Assembly (NCBI RefSeq): GCF_900162695.1
Contig: NZ_FUIH01000006.1
Coordinates: 310,001 to 374,000, forward strand
Reading direction: 5' to 3'
From: Virgibacillus siamensis
Lineage (GTDB): Bacteria; Bacillota; Bacilli; Bacillales; Amphibacillaceae
Length of the DNA stretch: 64,000 nt
In this document: piece by piece, positions 26,498-35,673 of the stretch
How the letters are laid out: each line of letters starts with the position of its first letter
Numbering within the stretch: position 1 is the first letter of the stretch
Translations under genes and position numbers: made by a program
The notes under the pieces: model-generated
What the model was told of the DNA's origin: nothing
Seen by the model: the letters and a program-made list of their open reading frames with translations, nothing else
Database searches by the model: none

Positions 26498-27103
26498 ATG
26501 CTCAGTAATGCGTTTGTGATGGTTGCAATCATCCTTGTTATTAATATCGTGTATGTATCGCTGTCAACGATGCGAATGATTTTAACATTAAAAGGAAGAA
26601 GATATACAGCCGCTTTTGTAAGCATGTTTGAGATTGTCGTATATGTAGTTGGTCTTGGGCTTGTGTTGGATAACCTGAATGAAATCCAGAACCTGATTGC
26701 ATATGCAATTGGTTTTGGTCTTGGTGTAATCGTCGGTACTCGAATCGAGGAGAAACTCGCCCTTGGTTATATTACAGTCAACGTTGTTTCGTCAGATCCG
26801 GATATTGAGTTCACCCGAAAATTGCGTGATCGCGGCTATGGAGTGACAAGCTGGTTTGCTTACGGGATGGATGGCGACCGTCTTGCCATGCAGATCCTTA
26901 CACCAAGAAAATATGAACTGAAGCTGTACGAAACGATAAAGACCATTGACCCGAAAGCGTTTATCATTGCTTATGAGCCGAAGCAGATTCATGGCGGCTT
27001 CTGGGTGAAGCAGGTGCGGAAAGGCAGACTGTTCAATCCGCGCAGAAATAGTGTCCCAACAGCGAAGCCGGAAGCCAAACCGGAAGATACGATTGGTGAG
27101 TGA
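26498..27103 (+). CDS. yebE: UPF0316 membrane protein with DUF2179-type domain (YebE-like)
   Basis: A 201-residue protein. Three hydrophobic helices occupy about residues 5-85, followed by a soluble DUF2179-type domain (YITVNVVSSDPDIEFTRKLR ...) and a polar tail. This matches the UPF0316 family, in which B. subtilis YebE lies upstream of the pur operon. The role is not established; DUF2179 domains have been linked to nucleotide binding in related families. GCAGGAGG precedes the ATG. It marks the return to the conserved backbone after the 15.5-kb accessory stretch. Confidence 0.87.
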   Translation: MLSNAFVMVAIILVINIVYVSLSTMRMILTLKGRRYTAAFVSMFEIVVYVVGLGLVLDNLNEIQNLIAYAIGFGLGVIVGTRIEEKLALGYITVNVVSSDPDIEFTRKLRDRGYGVTSWFAYGMDGDRLAMQILTPRKYELKLYETIKTIDPKAFIIAYEPKQIHGGFWVKQVRKGRLFNPRRNSVPTAKPEAKPEDTIGE

Positions 27104-27116
27104 ACAGATAAAAGAA

Positions 27117-27166
27117 AAAAGCATTAAAAACATGCAGCAGACATGTCTTTAATGCTTTTTTTATTG
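27117..27166 (+). terminator. Intrinsic terminator after yebE
   Basis: AAAGCATTAAA pairs with TTTAATGCTTT, with an inner ACATG/CATGT stem, and a run of seven Ts follows. Confidence 0.9.
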
Positions 27167-27258
27167 TAATGAAAAATGCAGGCAGTTGAAACTTTTTTTT
27201 GCTTGGGTCGTATTTTTAAAACAGAAAGGATACGATATGGTCAGGAAGGGGTTATTGC

Positions 27259-28581
27259 ATGAAAAGGCGAAAGGTTTTAATTACTGTACTTTTAGTACTG
27301 TTGGTTTCAAGTTGCGGCAACGATGATGAAAATAGGAAAGAAGAAGAAAATACGGATGATACTTCGGTGGACACCATTAAAGGAACCTGGCAGGGCTCAA
27401 TCAAAATACCAAGGCAGGATTTGCCGATTATTATTTCTTTTAAGGTTGGGAAAAATCTGGGGGGAACGATTAGTATTCCGGTTCAGGGAGTGGAAGATTT
27501 TCCACTTTCAAAGGTAACAATGAATAAGTCTAATGTTTTATTTCAGGCGAATATTCAAGGGCAGCATATTACATTTGACGGGTCAATCAAGGACGATACA
27601 ATTCAAGGCACATTCACACAGAATGGTCAGTCTTTTCCGTTTGAATTGAAGAAAGGCAAGGATAAAGGGAGCCAAATGGAAGAAGATCAAGGACAGTTTT
27701 TGAGCTTGGAGACCGATCAAGGGACGTTGTATGCCGAATTGGTAACCCCAAAAGGAAATGCCCCTTATCCTGTTATGATCATTATTCCCGGTTCAGGACC
27801 CACAGATCGTAATGGAAATTCGAAGGCACTTCCCGGAAAAAACAACAGTTTGAAATTTTTGGCGCAGCAACTGGCACAACATGGCATTGCAAGTATTCGT
27901 TACGATAAACGAGGTGTAGGAAAAAATCTGCCTGCATTAATTCCGGAAGAAAAGTTGATTTTCAATCGATTTGTAAACGATGCTGTCGGATGGGCTGAAA
28001 AACTGAAACATGATCAGCGTTTTTCAAAGGTAGGCATTATCGGACACAGCCAAGGCTCACTCGTTGGTATGCTCGCTGCACAGGAAACAAATGTTGATGC
28101 TTTTATATCGTTGGAAGGAGCAGGCAAAGCCATTAATCAGGTAATGTATAACCAATTAAAAGAGCAATTGCCCGACAATCTTCTGGACGAAAGCAAGGAT
28201 ATTTTGGAAAAACTCCAAGCGGGCAAACGTGTTCAACATATAAACCCGAATTTGCAAAGCATCTTTCGTCCTTCAGTTCAGTCTTTCTTGTCCTCTTGGA
28301 TGCAATACGATCCGGCTAAGGAAATCCAAAAACTAAACATTCCGGTGCTGATCGTTAATGGAAAACATGATATTCAAGTACCGGTAAGTGCAGCTAAAAA
28401 CCTTTACAAGGAAAAGGGAAAATCGCAATTGTTATTGATTCCGAGAATGAATCATGTACTAAAAGAAGCGCCGAAAGACCGCCAGAAAAATATGCAAGCT
28501 TACAGTGACCCTGATCTCCCGTTAGCGAATGGATTAATAGAGGGTATTCTGGAATTTTTGGAAAACCATGGAATAAAATAA
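27259..28581 (+). CDS. Lipoprotein alpha/beta hydrolase with N-terminal beta domain
   Basis: A 440-residue predicted surface lipoprotein: the signal peptide ends SSCGND with Cys19. A lipocalin-like beta domain (about 40-135, beginning IKGTWQGSIKIP) is followed by an alpha/beta hydrolase. The nucleophile is Ser264 in GHSQGS, the acid is in NGKHDIQVP and the catalytic His in PRMNHVLKE. It resembles the secreted EstA/YqkD-like and DUF3887-linked hydrolases; the substrate is unknown. It replaces yebG of B. subtilis between yebE and purE and is its own transcript. Confidence 0.88.
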   Translation: MKRRKVLITVLLVLLVSSCGNDDENRKEEENTDDTSVDTIKGTWQGSIKIPRQDLPIIISFKVGKNLGGTISIPVQGVEDFPLSKVTMNKSNVLFQANIQGQHITFDGSIKDDTIQGTFTQNGQSFPFELKKGKDKGSQMEEDQGQFLSLETDQGTLYAELVTPKGNAPYPVMIIIPGSGPTDRNGNSKALPGKNNSLKFLAQQLAQHGIASIRYDKRGVGKNLPALIPEEKLIFNRFVNDAVGWAEKLKHDQRFSKVGIIGHSQGSLVGMLAAQETNVDAFISLEGAGKAINQVMYNQLKEQLPDNLLDESKDILEKLQAGKRVQHINPNLQSIFRPSVQSFLSSWMQYDPAKEIQKLNIPVLIVNGKHDIQVPVSAAKNLYKEKGKSQLLLIPRMNHVLKEAPKDRQKNMQAYSDPDLPLANGLIEGILEFLENHGIK

Positions 28582-28609
28582 AACTATTTACAAAACCATT
28601 AATTTAGTA

Positions 28610-28653
28610 AAAACCGAACATTTATCTATCCGATAAAGGAATTGTTCGATTTT
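28610..28653. promoter_or_regulatory. PurR operator: two inverted PurBoxes
   Basis: AAAACCGAACATT at 28610-28622 matches the B. subtilis PurBox consensus AWWWCCGAACWWT. ATTGTTCGATTTT at 28641-28653 is the inverted partner with one mismatch. The 18-base gap is the usual arrangement for the purine repressor PurR, which responds to PRPP. It lies directly upstream of the purE -35 box. Confidence 0.85.
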
Positions 28654-28655
28654 CA

Positions 28656-28685
28656 TTGACATTTTGGAAGACGTTTTGATATTCT
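28656..28685 (+). promoter_or_regulatory. pur operon promoter
   Basis: TTGACA at 28656-28661, an 18-bp spacer, TATTCT at 28680-28685. The -35 is three bases after the second PurBox, so PurR bound there would occlude polymerase. Confidence 0.75.
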
Positions 28686-28705
28686 TAAAGAAGAAATGAA
28701 TATGT

Positions 28706-28871
28706 ACCTCATATATTTTCGGGGATACGGCCTGAAAGTTTCTACCCGGCACCATAAATGCTGGACTATGAGGGAAGGTGAGTCATTGTAATGCAATGAT
28801 CCGTTATTATGTTTTGGTAAAGTCTATTCATCTTCTCTCATAATTGGGGGAGACGAATAGACTTTTTATTT
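28706..28871 (+). promoter_or_regulatory. Guanine riboswitch with terminator, upstream of purE
   Basis: The aptamer at 28706-28774 has P1 ACCTCATA/TATGAGGG, loop and junction strings CGGGGATACGGCC and AAAGTTTCTACCCGG, and GGACTATGAGG with C at the position-74 equivalent (guanine class). The terminator is a long hairpin, AAAGTCTATTC at about 28819 pairing with GAATAGACTTT to 28865, then TTATTTTT. Together with the PurR operator this gives two-tier control of the pur operon. Confidence 0.95.
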
Positions 28872-28913
28872 TTAAATAGAGACAAACCATTTTCCAAGGA
28901 ACGGGGGATTTAA

Positions 28914-29405
28914 ATGCCACAAGTTGGTGTGATCATGGGAAGTATATCGGATTGGGAAACAATGCAGCATACGTGTGCAATGCTTGATGAATTGGGAATT
29001 TCATATGAAAAAGATGTTATTTCTGCACACCGGACACCCGATGAAATGTTCGACTATGCAAAAACAGCGCGTAATCGCGGACTGAAAGCAATAATTGCGG
29101 GGGCAGGCGGTGCCGCTCACTTGCCTGGAATGGTCGCGGCGCAAACAACGTTACCCGTTATTGGCGTGCCGGTGCAGTCAAAAGCATTGAGCGGACTTGA
29201 TTCGCTGCTTTCCATCGTGCAAATGCCAGGTGGTGTGCCGACTGCAACAGTTGCGATTGGCAGATCCGGAGCGAAAAATGCCGGCATTCTTGCTGCACAG
29301 ATGATTGGTGCATTCGATGAGGATGTGGCAGAACGTCTCGCTGCTTCACGCAAATCAATGAAGGAAAATGTTGAGGAAATGAGGGATAATCTTGCAGAAA
29401 AATAA
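28914..29405 (+). CDS. purE: N5-carboxyaminoimidazole ribonucleotide mutase
   Basis: Converts N5-CAIR to CAIR in purine synthesis. The 163-residue class I PurE begins with IMGSISDWETM and has the active-site SAHRTPDEMFDYA, as well as AGGAAHLPGMVA. GGAACGGGGG precedes the ATG. It is the first gene of the 12-gene pur operon and overlaps purK by 14 bases. Confidence 0.98.
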   Translation: MPQVGVIMGSISDWETMQHTCAMLDELGISYEKDVISAHRTPDEMFDYAKTARNRGLKAIIAGAGGAAHLPGMVAAQTTLPVIGVPVQSKALSGLDSLLSIVQMPGGVPTATVAIGRSGAKNAGILAAQMIGAFDEDVAERLAASRKSMKENVEEMRDNLAEK

Positions 29406-30522
29406 TGTCATTCTTCCACCAAAAACAATCGGAATTATTGGCGGCGGTCAGCTTGGACGTATGATGGCGATTGCTGCACGATATATGGGGTACAAAATTG
29501 CGGTTCTGGATCCTACTCCGGACTGTCCGACAGCACAAGTGGCCGATGAGCAAATAACAACAGCATATGACGACATGGATGGCATCAAAAAACTCGCTGA
29601 AATAAGTGATGTTATCACATATGAATTCGAAAATGTCGATCTTGATGCAGCTGCTTATATAGAAAACTTGGGCAAACTGCCACAAGGTGCATTTGCATTG
29701 GAAGTTACTCAAAACCGGGAAAAAGAAAAAACAGTGATGCAGGATGCCGGATTACCGGTTCCATATTTCAATATTGTGACTAACTCTAAGGAATGCGAAC
29801 AGGCACTTGCCAACTTTACATTTCCGACCGTCATTAAAACGTGCAGCGGCGGCTATGACGGGAAAGGACAGCTGAAACTGGAAATGGATGATGATATCCC
29901 TGCTGCATGTGCTTTCGCTGAGAAAAATGGTACATGCATTATTGAACAATGGGTTCCTTTTGACCGGGAAATTTCTGTTGTCTTTACCAGGACACAATCA
30001 GGTGAAATTGAATTTTTCCCGATTGCTGAAAATGACCATAAAGATCATATTTTATATCAAACAACTGTTCCGGCTAACATTTCGGAGGCGGTTCAGGCAA
30101 AGGCGCTTGATGCAGCTAAGATTCTTGCAGAAAAAATGAATATTGTCGGCACATTTGCGATTGAAATGTTTGTGAATGGAGAAAATATTTTCTTGAATGA
30201 AATGGCACCAAGACCACACAATTCCGGACATTATACCATTGAAGCATGTAATATCTCACAGTTTGGACAGCATATACGGGCGATTAGCGGACTTGATTTG
30301 ACACCGGTCAGCCTGCTGAAATCCGCGGCAATGGTCAATATTTTAGGTGAGGATGTGGAACCTACACTGACCATTATGCCGGAACTTACAAACGGCTTTG
30401 TACATTTGTACGGAAAAGATGGTGTCAAACCAAAGCGAAAAATGGGTCATGTCACGTTTATTGGCAGTACGGTAAACGAAATTTCCAAAATGGTTACAGC
30501 TTATGAGGAGGCAAAACAATGA
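29392..30522 (+). CDS. purK: N5-carboxyaminoimidazole ribonucleotide synthase
   Basis: ATP-grasp enzyme making N5-CAIR from AIR, bicarbonate and ATP. At 376 residues it has the dinucleotide-like GIIGGGQLGRMMA at the N-terminus and the ATP-grasp metal-binding segment FLNEMAPRPHNSGHYT. It starts at TTG 29392, inside purE, with GAGGG at 29381-29385; no suitable ATG is nearby. The stop overlaps the purB start (ATGA). Confidence 0.97.
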   Translation: MQKNNVILPPKTIGIIGGGQLGRMMAIAARYMGYKIAVLDPTPDCPTAQVADEQITTAYDDMDGIKKLAEISDVITYEFENVDLDAAAYIENLGKLPQGAFALEVTQNREKEKTVMQDAGLPVPYFNIVTNSKECEQALANFTFPTVIKTCSGGYDGKGQLKLEMDDDIPAACAFAEKNGTCIIEQWVPFDREISVVFTRTQSGEIEFFPIAENDHKDHILYQTTVPANISEAVQAKALDAAKILAEKMNIVGTFAIEMFVNGENIFLNEMAPRPHNSGHYTIEACNISQFGQHIRAISGLDLTPVSLLKSAAMVNILGEDVEPTLTIMPELTNGFVHLYGKDGVKPKRKMGHVTFIGSTVNEISKMVTAYEEAKQ

Positions 30523-31820
30523 TTGACCGCTATACCCGTGAAGAAATGGGAGCAATCTGGACAGAAGAAAATAAATTTAAAGCATGGCTTGAGGTGGAAG
30601 TCCTTGCATGTGAAGCATGGAGTCAACTGGGCGTTATCCCGGCCGAAGATGTGAAGCAACTGCGTCAGAATGCCTCTTTTAATCTTGATCGTATTTCCGA
30701 AATTGAACAGGAAACGCGCCATGATGTGGTCGCCTTTACACGTGCCGTTTCCGAAACGCTCGGCGATGAGCGGAAATGGGTGCATTACGGATTGACTTCC
30801 ACTGATGTTGTTGACACAGCGCTTTCATACCAGCTCAAACAGGCGAACGAAATTATCCGTAACGATTTGCAGCGTTTTATCGATATTTTGAAACACAAAG
30901 CAATCGAGCATAAACATACTGTTATGATGGGGCGGACACACGGTGTTCACGCTGAACCGACAACGTTTGGCTTGAAAATGGCGCTTTGGTATGAAGAAAT
31001 GAAACGTAATTTGGAACGTTTTGAAGCAGCTGCAAAAGACATTGAATTTGGAAAACTGTCAGGGGCTGTAGGGACATACGCGAATATTGATCCATTTGTG
31101 GAACAGTATGTTTGTGAAAAACTTGGGTTATCCCCAGCACCGGTATCAACGCAAACATTGCAGCGTGACCGTCATGCGGCATATGTTTCAGCGCTTGCAC
31201 TAATTGCTACATCCATTGAAAAATTCGCTACGGAAATCCGCGGTCTGCAAAAAACAGAAACCCGTGAGGCAGAAGAATTTTTCGCAAAAGGACAGAAAGG
31301 CTCCTCCGCGATGCCGCATAAACGGAACCCGATTGGATCGGAAAATATGACAGGGATGGCCAGGGTGCTTCGCGGTAACATGGTCACAGCATTTGAAAAT
31401 GTCTCCTTATGGCATGAACGCGATATTTCACATTCATCGGCCGAACGAATAATTCTCCCTGATACAACAATTGGGCTGAATTACATGCTGAACCGATTTG
31501 CCGGCATTGTTCAGAAATTGACTGTATTTCCGGAAAACATGAAACGCAACATAGATAAAACCCACGGCGTTATTTTTTCACAGCGTGTACTGCTGGCACT
31601 GATCAATAAAGGTATGAGCCGGGAAAAAGCGTATGATATTGTACAGCCAAAAGCAATGCAGGCATGGGAAACGGAAACACACTTTAAAAAGCTCGTTGAG
31701 GAAGACCCGGACATCAGTACGAAACTGACACAGGCGGAAATTGACGATTGTTTTGATTATACGTATCACCTGAAAAATGTCGATGCCATATTTAATCGAA
31801 TCGGACTTGAGGTGGAATAA
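30519..31820 (+). CDS. purB: Adenylosuccinate lyase
   Basis: Acts twice in purine synthesis, splitting fumarate from SAICAR and from adenylosuccinate. At 433 residues it has the superfamily signature GSSAMPHKRNP (about residue 263 on) with the catalytic Ser, and the His-bearing TSTDVVDTALS and GRTHGVHAEPTTFG. It overlaps purK by four bases and purC by one. Confidence 0.98.
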   Translation: MIDRYTREEMGAIWTEENKFKAWLEVEVLACEAWSQLGVIPAEDVKQLRQNASFNLDRISEIEQETRHDVVAFTRAVSETLGDERKWVHYGLTSTDVVDTALSYQLKQANEIIRNDLQRFIDILKHKAIEHKHTVMMGRTHGVHAEPTTFGLKMALWYEEMKRNLERFEAAAKDIEFGKLSGAVGTYANIDPFVEQYVCEKLGLSPAPVSTQTLQRDRHAAYVSALALIATSIEKFATEIRGLQKTETREAEEFFAKGQKGSSAMPHKRNPIGSENMTGMARVLRGNMVTAFENVSLWHERDISHSSAERIILPDTTIGLNYMLNRFAGIVQKLTVFPENMKRNIDKTHGVIFSQRVLLALINKGMSREKAYDIVQPKAMQAWETETHFKKLVEEDPDISTKLTQAEIDDCFDYTYHLKNVDAIFNRIGLEVE

Positions 31821-32533
31821 TGAAGGCCGACCTGTTATATGAGGGAAAAGCCAAGCGTGTACATGAAGCAAAGGATCAGCCGGGCAAGCTTGTATTATCA
31901 TATAAAAATGATGCCACCGCTTTTAATGGCAAGAAAAAAGCAACTTTTTCCGGAAAGGGCAGGCTGAATAACGAAATTTCTTCCCGGATCTTTCGGCTGC
32001 TTCATGATTATGGAACGGAAACACATTTTATTAAACAATTGAACGAGACGGAGCAGCTTGTTCAACAAACTGAAATCATTCCGCTTGAAGTTGTTGTCCG
32101 TAACCAGGCATCAGGCAGTATTACCGGTAGACTCGGTTTGGACGAGAATACGCAGTTTAATCCGCCTATTATTGAACTTTTTTACAAAAATGATGAGTTG
32201 GGCGATCCGCTTATCAATGATGACCATGCGTTGGTGCTGAGTGATGTCACGGGAAATGAACTGAAAGAAATCAAGGAAAAGGCGCTGGAAATAAACCACC
32301 AGCTTCAAAAAGTGTTTCAGACTATTAATATTACACTGGTAGATTTCAAGATTGAGTTTGGCCGTCTTGCAAGCGGGTGTATTGTACTGGCGGATGAAAT
32401 ATCACCAGATACATGCAGACTTTGGGATATTACAACACAAGAAAAATTGGATAAGGATGTTTTTCGGCAGGGGACCGGCGATCTGCTGGCAGTATACCGG
32501 GAAATCCTGAAACGACTGGAGGAAATATCATGA
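31820..32533 (+). CDS. purC: SAICAR synthetase
   Basis: Joins CAIR and aspartate using ATP. The 237-residue protein starts with LLYEGKAKRVHE, and has the conserved VVRNQASGSITGRLG and LVDFKIEFGR...DEISPDTCRLWD. It is coupled to purB (1-base overlap) and to purS (4-base overlap). Confidence 0.98.
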   Translation: MKADLLYEGKAKRVHEAKDQPGKLVLSYKNDATAFNGKKKATFSGKGRLNNEISSRIFRLLHDYGTETHFIKQLNETEQLVQQTEIIPLEVVVRNQASGSITGRLGLDENTQFNPPIIELFYKNDELGDPLINDDHALVLSDVTGNELKEIKEKALEINHQLQKVFQTINITLVDFKIEFGRLASGCIVLADEISPDTCRLWDITTQEKLDKDVFRQGTGDLLAVYREILKRLEEIS

Positions 32534-32781
32534 GAAAAGTTACCGTTCATATAACACTGAAACAAGGCGTACTTGATCCACAGGGAAAAGCAATTCAGGA
32601 ATCATTAAATTCATTGGGCTATGATGCTGTCGAGGAAGTTCGTGTCGGCAAATATATGGAATTGATGGTTGAAGAAACCGAGGATATGGAAAAGCGTGTA
32701 AAGGAAATGTGTGACAAACTGCTCGCAAATCCGGTAATTGAAGATTACCGATTTGACGTGGGGGAGGCTGAAAAGCTGTGA
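32530..32781 (+). CDS. purS: FGAM synthase, PurS subunit
   Basis: An 83-residue subunit that bridges PurL and PurQ in the three-part phosphoribosylformylglycinamidine synthase of Gram-positives. The segments VTVHITLKQGVLDPQGKA and VRVGKYMEL are typical. The stop overlaps the GTG of purQ by four bases. Confidence 0.97.
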   Translation: MRKVTVHITLKQGVLDPQGKAIQESLNSLGYDAVEEVRVGKYMELMVEETEDMEKRVKEMCDKLLANPVIEDYRFDVGEAEKL

Positions 32782-33461
32782 AATTTGCCGTAGTTGTTTT
32801 TCCGGGGTCGAACTGTGACCGTGATATGTACCATGCTGCCAAGGGAGTTTTGAAAGAGGAAGCGGAACTTGTCTGGTATGAAAACAGCAACCTCGAAAAC
32901 TATGACGGGATTCTTCTCCCGGGTGGCTTTTCATATGGTGACTATCTCCGTTCAGGTGCTGTCGCATCAACTTCTGATGTCATGAAACAAATCAAGAATC
33001 ATGCTGCTGCAGGGAAACCTGTACTTGGTGTCTGCAACGGATTCCAGATTTTGTTGGAAGCAGGTCTGCTGCCGGGAGCAATGCTCCGCAACAAACATTT
33101 GGCATTCATGTGCCACCAGGAGCCGCTCATTGTACGAAACAATGAAACTGCTTTTACAGCAAACTATGAAAAAAATGAAATCATTCATTACCCGATTGCA
33201 CATGGGGAAGGCAATTATTTCTGCGATGAGGAAACACTTGCCGGCTTAAAAGAAAATAACCAGATTGTATTTTCGTATCAGAACAATCCGAACGGCTCTA
33301 TCGCCGATATTGCCGGTATTATCAATAAAGAAGGAAATGTGCTTGGCATGATGCCGCATCCGGAACGGGCTGTTGAAAAATTGCTCGGAAGTGATGACGG
33401 ATTAAAACTATTTCAATCCATGGTGGAAAATTGGAGGGACTCCTATGTTATCAACTCGTGA
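32778..33461 (+). CDS. purQ: FGAM synthase, glutaminase subunit
   Basis: Class I glutamine amidotransferase of 227 residues feeding ammonia to PurL. The nucleophile is Cys86 in GVCNGFQIL; the C-terminal MMPHPERAVE carries the catalytic His and Glu. The start is GTG 32778 with GGGGAGG inside purS. It overlaps purL by 17 bases. Confidence 0.98.
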   Translation: MKFAVVVFPGSNCDRDMYHAAKGVLKEEAELVWYENSNLENYDGILLPGGFSYGDYLRSGAVASTSDVMKQIKNHAAAGKPVLGVCNGFQILLEAGLLPGAMLRNKHLAFMCHQEPLIVRNNETAFTANYEKNEIIHYPIAHGEGNYFCDEETLAGLKENNQIVFSYQNNPNGSIADIAGIINKEGNVLGMMPHPERAVEKLLGSDDGLKLFQSMVENWRDSYVINS

Positions 33462-35673
33462 TATCAGCCCGGAACAGATCGAACGTGAGAAATTATATCA
33501 GGACATGGGATTGAACGAACAGGAATATGCCATGGTCAAGGATATTTTGAAAAGGCAGCCGAATTTTACCGAGACAGGAATTTTTTCGGTGATGTGGTCG
33601 GAACACTGCAGTTACAAAACGTCAAAACCGCTTCTGAAAAAATTCCCGACAGAAGGCAAGCACGTATTGCAGGGACCTGGTGAAGGTGCCGGTGTTATCG
33701 ATATTGGTGATAATCAGGCAGTCGTATTTAAAGTGGAAAGTCACAACCATCCATCTGCGGTGGAACCATACCAAGGTGCGGCAACAGGGGTTGGCGGAAT
33801 TATCCGTGATGTTTTTTCCATGGGTGCCCGTCCGATTGCACTGATGAACTCACTTCGGTTCGGAAACTTTACAACCGAGCGTGTGAAATACCTGTTCCAG
33901 GAAGTGGTTCATGGTATTGCAGGGTATGGCAACTGTGTCGGAGTGCCGACAGTCGGTGGTGAAGTCCAGTTTGATGACAGTTATGAGGACAATCCGCTAG
34001 TCAATGCAATGTGTGTCGGATTAATCAATCATGATGACATCCAAAAAGGGGTAGCCAAAGGAATCGGGAATACGGTCCTGTATGCCGGTGCGCCAACAGG
34101 GCGGGATGGTATTCACGGTGCCACATTTGCTTCCGATGACCTTGCGGAGGATTCCGATAAGGATCGCCCAGCTGTTCAGGTTGGCGACCCGTTCATGGAA
34201 AAACTGCTTATCGAAGCATGTCTGGAAGTCATTCACTCGGATGCACTTGTCGGCATGCAGGATATGGGTGCTGCCGGATTGACATCATCCGCAAGTGAGA
34301 TGGCCAGCAAGGCCGGAACAGGACTCGAAATGGACTTGGATCTTGTCCCGCAGCGGGAAGAGAATATGAACGCTTACGAATTAATGCTGTCAGAATCTCA
34401 AGAGCGGATGCTGCTCGTTGTCAAAAAAGGCCGCGAACAGGAAATTACATCTATTTTTGAAAAATACGGGCTGCAGGCAGTTGCAGTCGGGGAAGTCATT
34501 GAGGACAAAGCATTCCGCCTGAAACAACATGGCGAAATGGTTGCCGATATCCCTGTTGATGCACTGGCTGAGGAAGCACCTGTTTACCATTTGCCATCTA
34601 AAGAGGCAGAATATTTTAAGAAGTTCCAGCAAATGGACAATACCGTACCGGCAGTTGAAGATCATGCGGAAATGCTTAAAAAGCTGTTGCAGCAGCCGAC
34701 AATTGCCAGCAAGGAATGGGTCTATGATCAATACGATTCCATGGTCCAGACGAATACGGTCGTTGCACCAGGCTCAGATGCTGCGGTTGTTCGTATTAAG
34801 GGGACAGACAAAGCGCTGGCGATAACGACGGATTGCAACTCACGCTATATCTATCTCGACCCGGAAACTGGCGGAAAAATCGCTGTAGCAGAAGCTGCCC
34901 GCAATATTGTCTGTACAGGTGCACGTCCATTAGGGCTTACGGACGGGCTGAATTTCGGAAACCCGACAAACCCTGAAGTGTTCTGGCAAATGGAAAAAAG
35001 TGTGGAAGGTATGAGTGAAGCTTCCCGTATGCTGCAGACACCAGTCATCAGTGGAAATGTTTCCTTGTATAACCAATCAAAAGGCAAGTCAATTTACCCG
35101 ACACCAGTTGTGGGAATGGTTGGGCTTCTGGAATCGATGGATCATCTGACAGCGAACTATTTCCAGCAGGAAGGTAACCTCGTTTATTTGATTGGCGACA
35201 CAAAGGCTGAATTTGGCGGAAGTGAACTGCAAAAAGTTGTCAGCGACAATTATGAAGGGAAAGCACCTGCCATTGATTTGAATGTGGAAGCATCGAGGCA
35301 GAATCAACTGCATCAGGCAATCCGCAGCAATTACATTCAGTCAGCTCATGATTTGGCTGAAGGCGGACTTGGGGTTGCACTTGCTGAAAGCACGTTTGAT
35401 CAAAAGGGACTGGGAGCAGATGTGCATCTTACAGGAGATGCTACAGTGCAATTGTTCAGTGAATCGCAGTCACGTTTCTTAGTTACAGTAAAACCGGAAA
35501 ATCAGAAAGCTTTTGAAGGAATGGTACAAGATTGTCAACAAATCGGAACAGTTACAGGATCTGGTGTGTTGACGATAGCAGTAAATAATTCGGAGTTGAT
35601 TAAGGAAGAAACCAGCCAGCTCAGTAGACTTTGGAAGGGAGCAATTCCATGTTTACTGAAATCAAAGGCATAA
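33445..35673 (+). CDS. purL: FGAM synthase, small-type PurL subunit
   Basis: A 742-residue catalytic subunit, the short type that needs PurS and PurQ, using ATP to convert FGAR to FGAM. Conserved parts include SVMWSEHCSYKTSKPLLK, KVESHNHPSAVEPYQGAATG and the second half repeat ITTDCNSRYIYLDPETGG. The gene's end overlaps the purF start by 25 bases. Confidence 0.98.
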   Translation: MLSTRDISPEQIEREKLYQDMGLNEQEYAMVKDILKRQPNFTETGIFSVMWSEHCSYKTSKPLLKKFPTEGKHVLQGPGEGAGVIDIGDNQAVVFKVESHNHPSAVEPYQGAATGVGGIIRDVFSMGARPIALMNSLRFGNFTTERVKYLFQEVVHGIAGYGNCVGVPTVGGEVQFDDSYEDNPLVNAMCVGLINHDDIQKGVAKGIGNTVLYAGAPTGRDGIHGATFASDDLAEDSDKDRPAVQVGDPFMEKLLIEACLEVIHSDALVGMQDMGAAGLTSSASEMASKAGTGLEMDLDLVPQREENMNAYELMLSESQERMLLVVKKGREQEITSIFEKYGLQAVAVGEVIEDKAFRLKQHGEMVADIPVDALAEEAPVYHLPSKEAEYFKKFQQMDNTVPAVEDHAEMLKKLLQQPTIASKEWVYDQYDSMVQTNTVVAPGSDAAVVRIKGTDKALAITTDCNSRYIYLDPETGGKIAVAEAARNIVCTGARPLGLTDGLNFGNPTNPEVFWQMEKSVEGMSEASRMLQTPVISGNVSLYNQSKGKSIYPTPVVGMVGLLESMDHLTANYFQQEGNLVYLIGDTKAEFGGSELQKVVSDNYEGKAPAIDLNVEASRQNQLHQAIRSNYIQSAHDLAEGGLGVALAESTFDQKGLGADVHLTGDATVQLFSESQSRFLVTVKPENQKAFEGMVQDCQQIGTVTGSGVLTIAVNNSELIKEETSQLSRLWKGAIPCLLKSKA

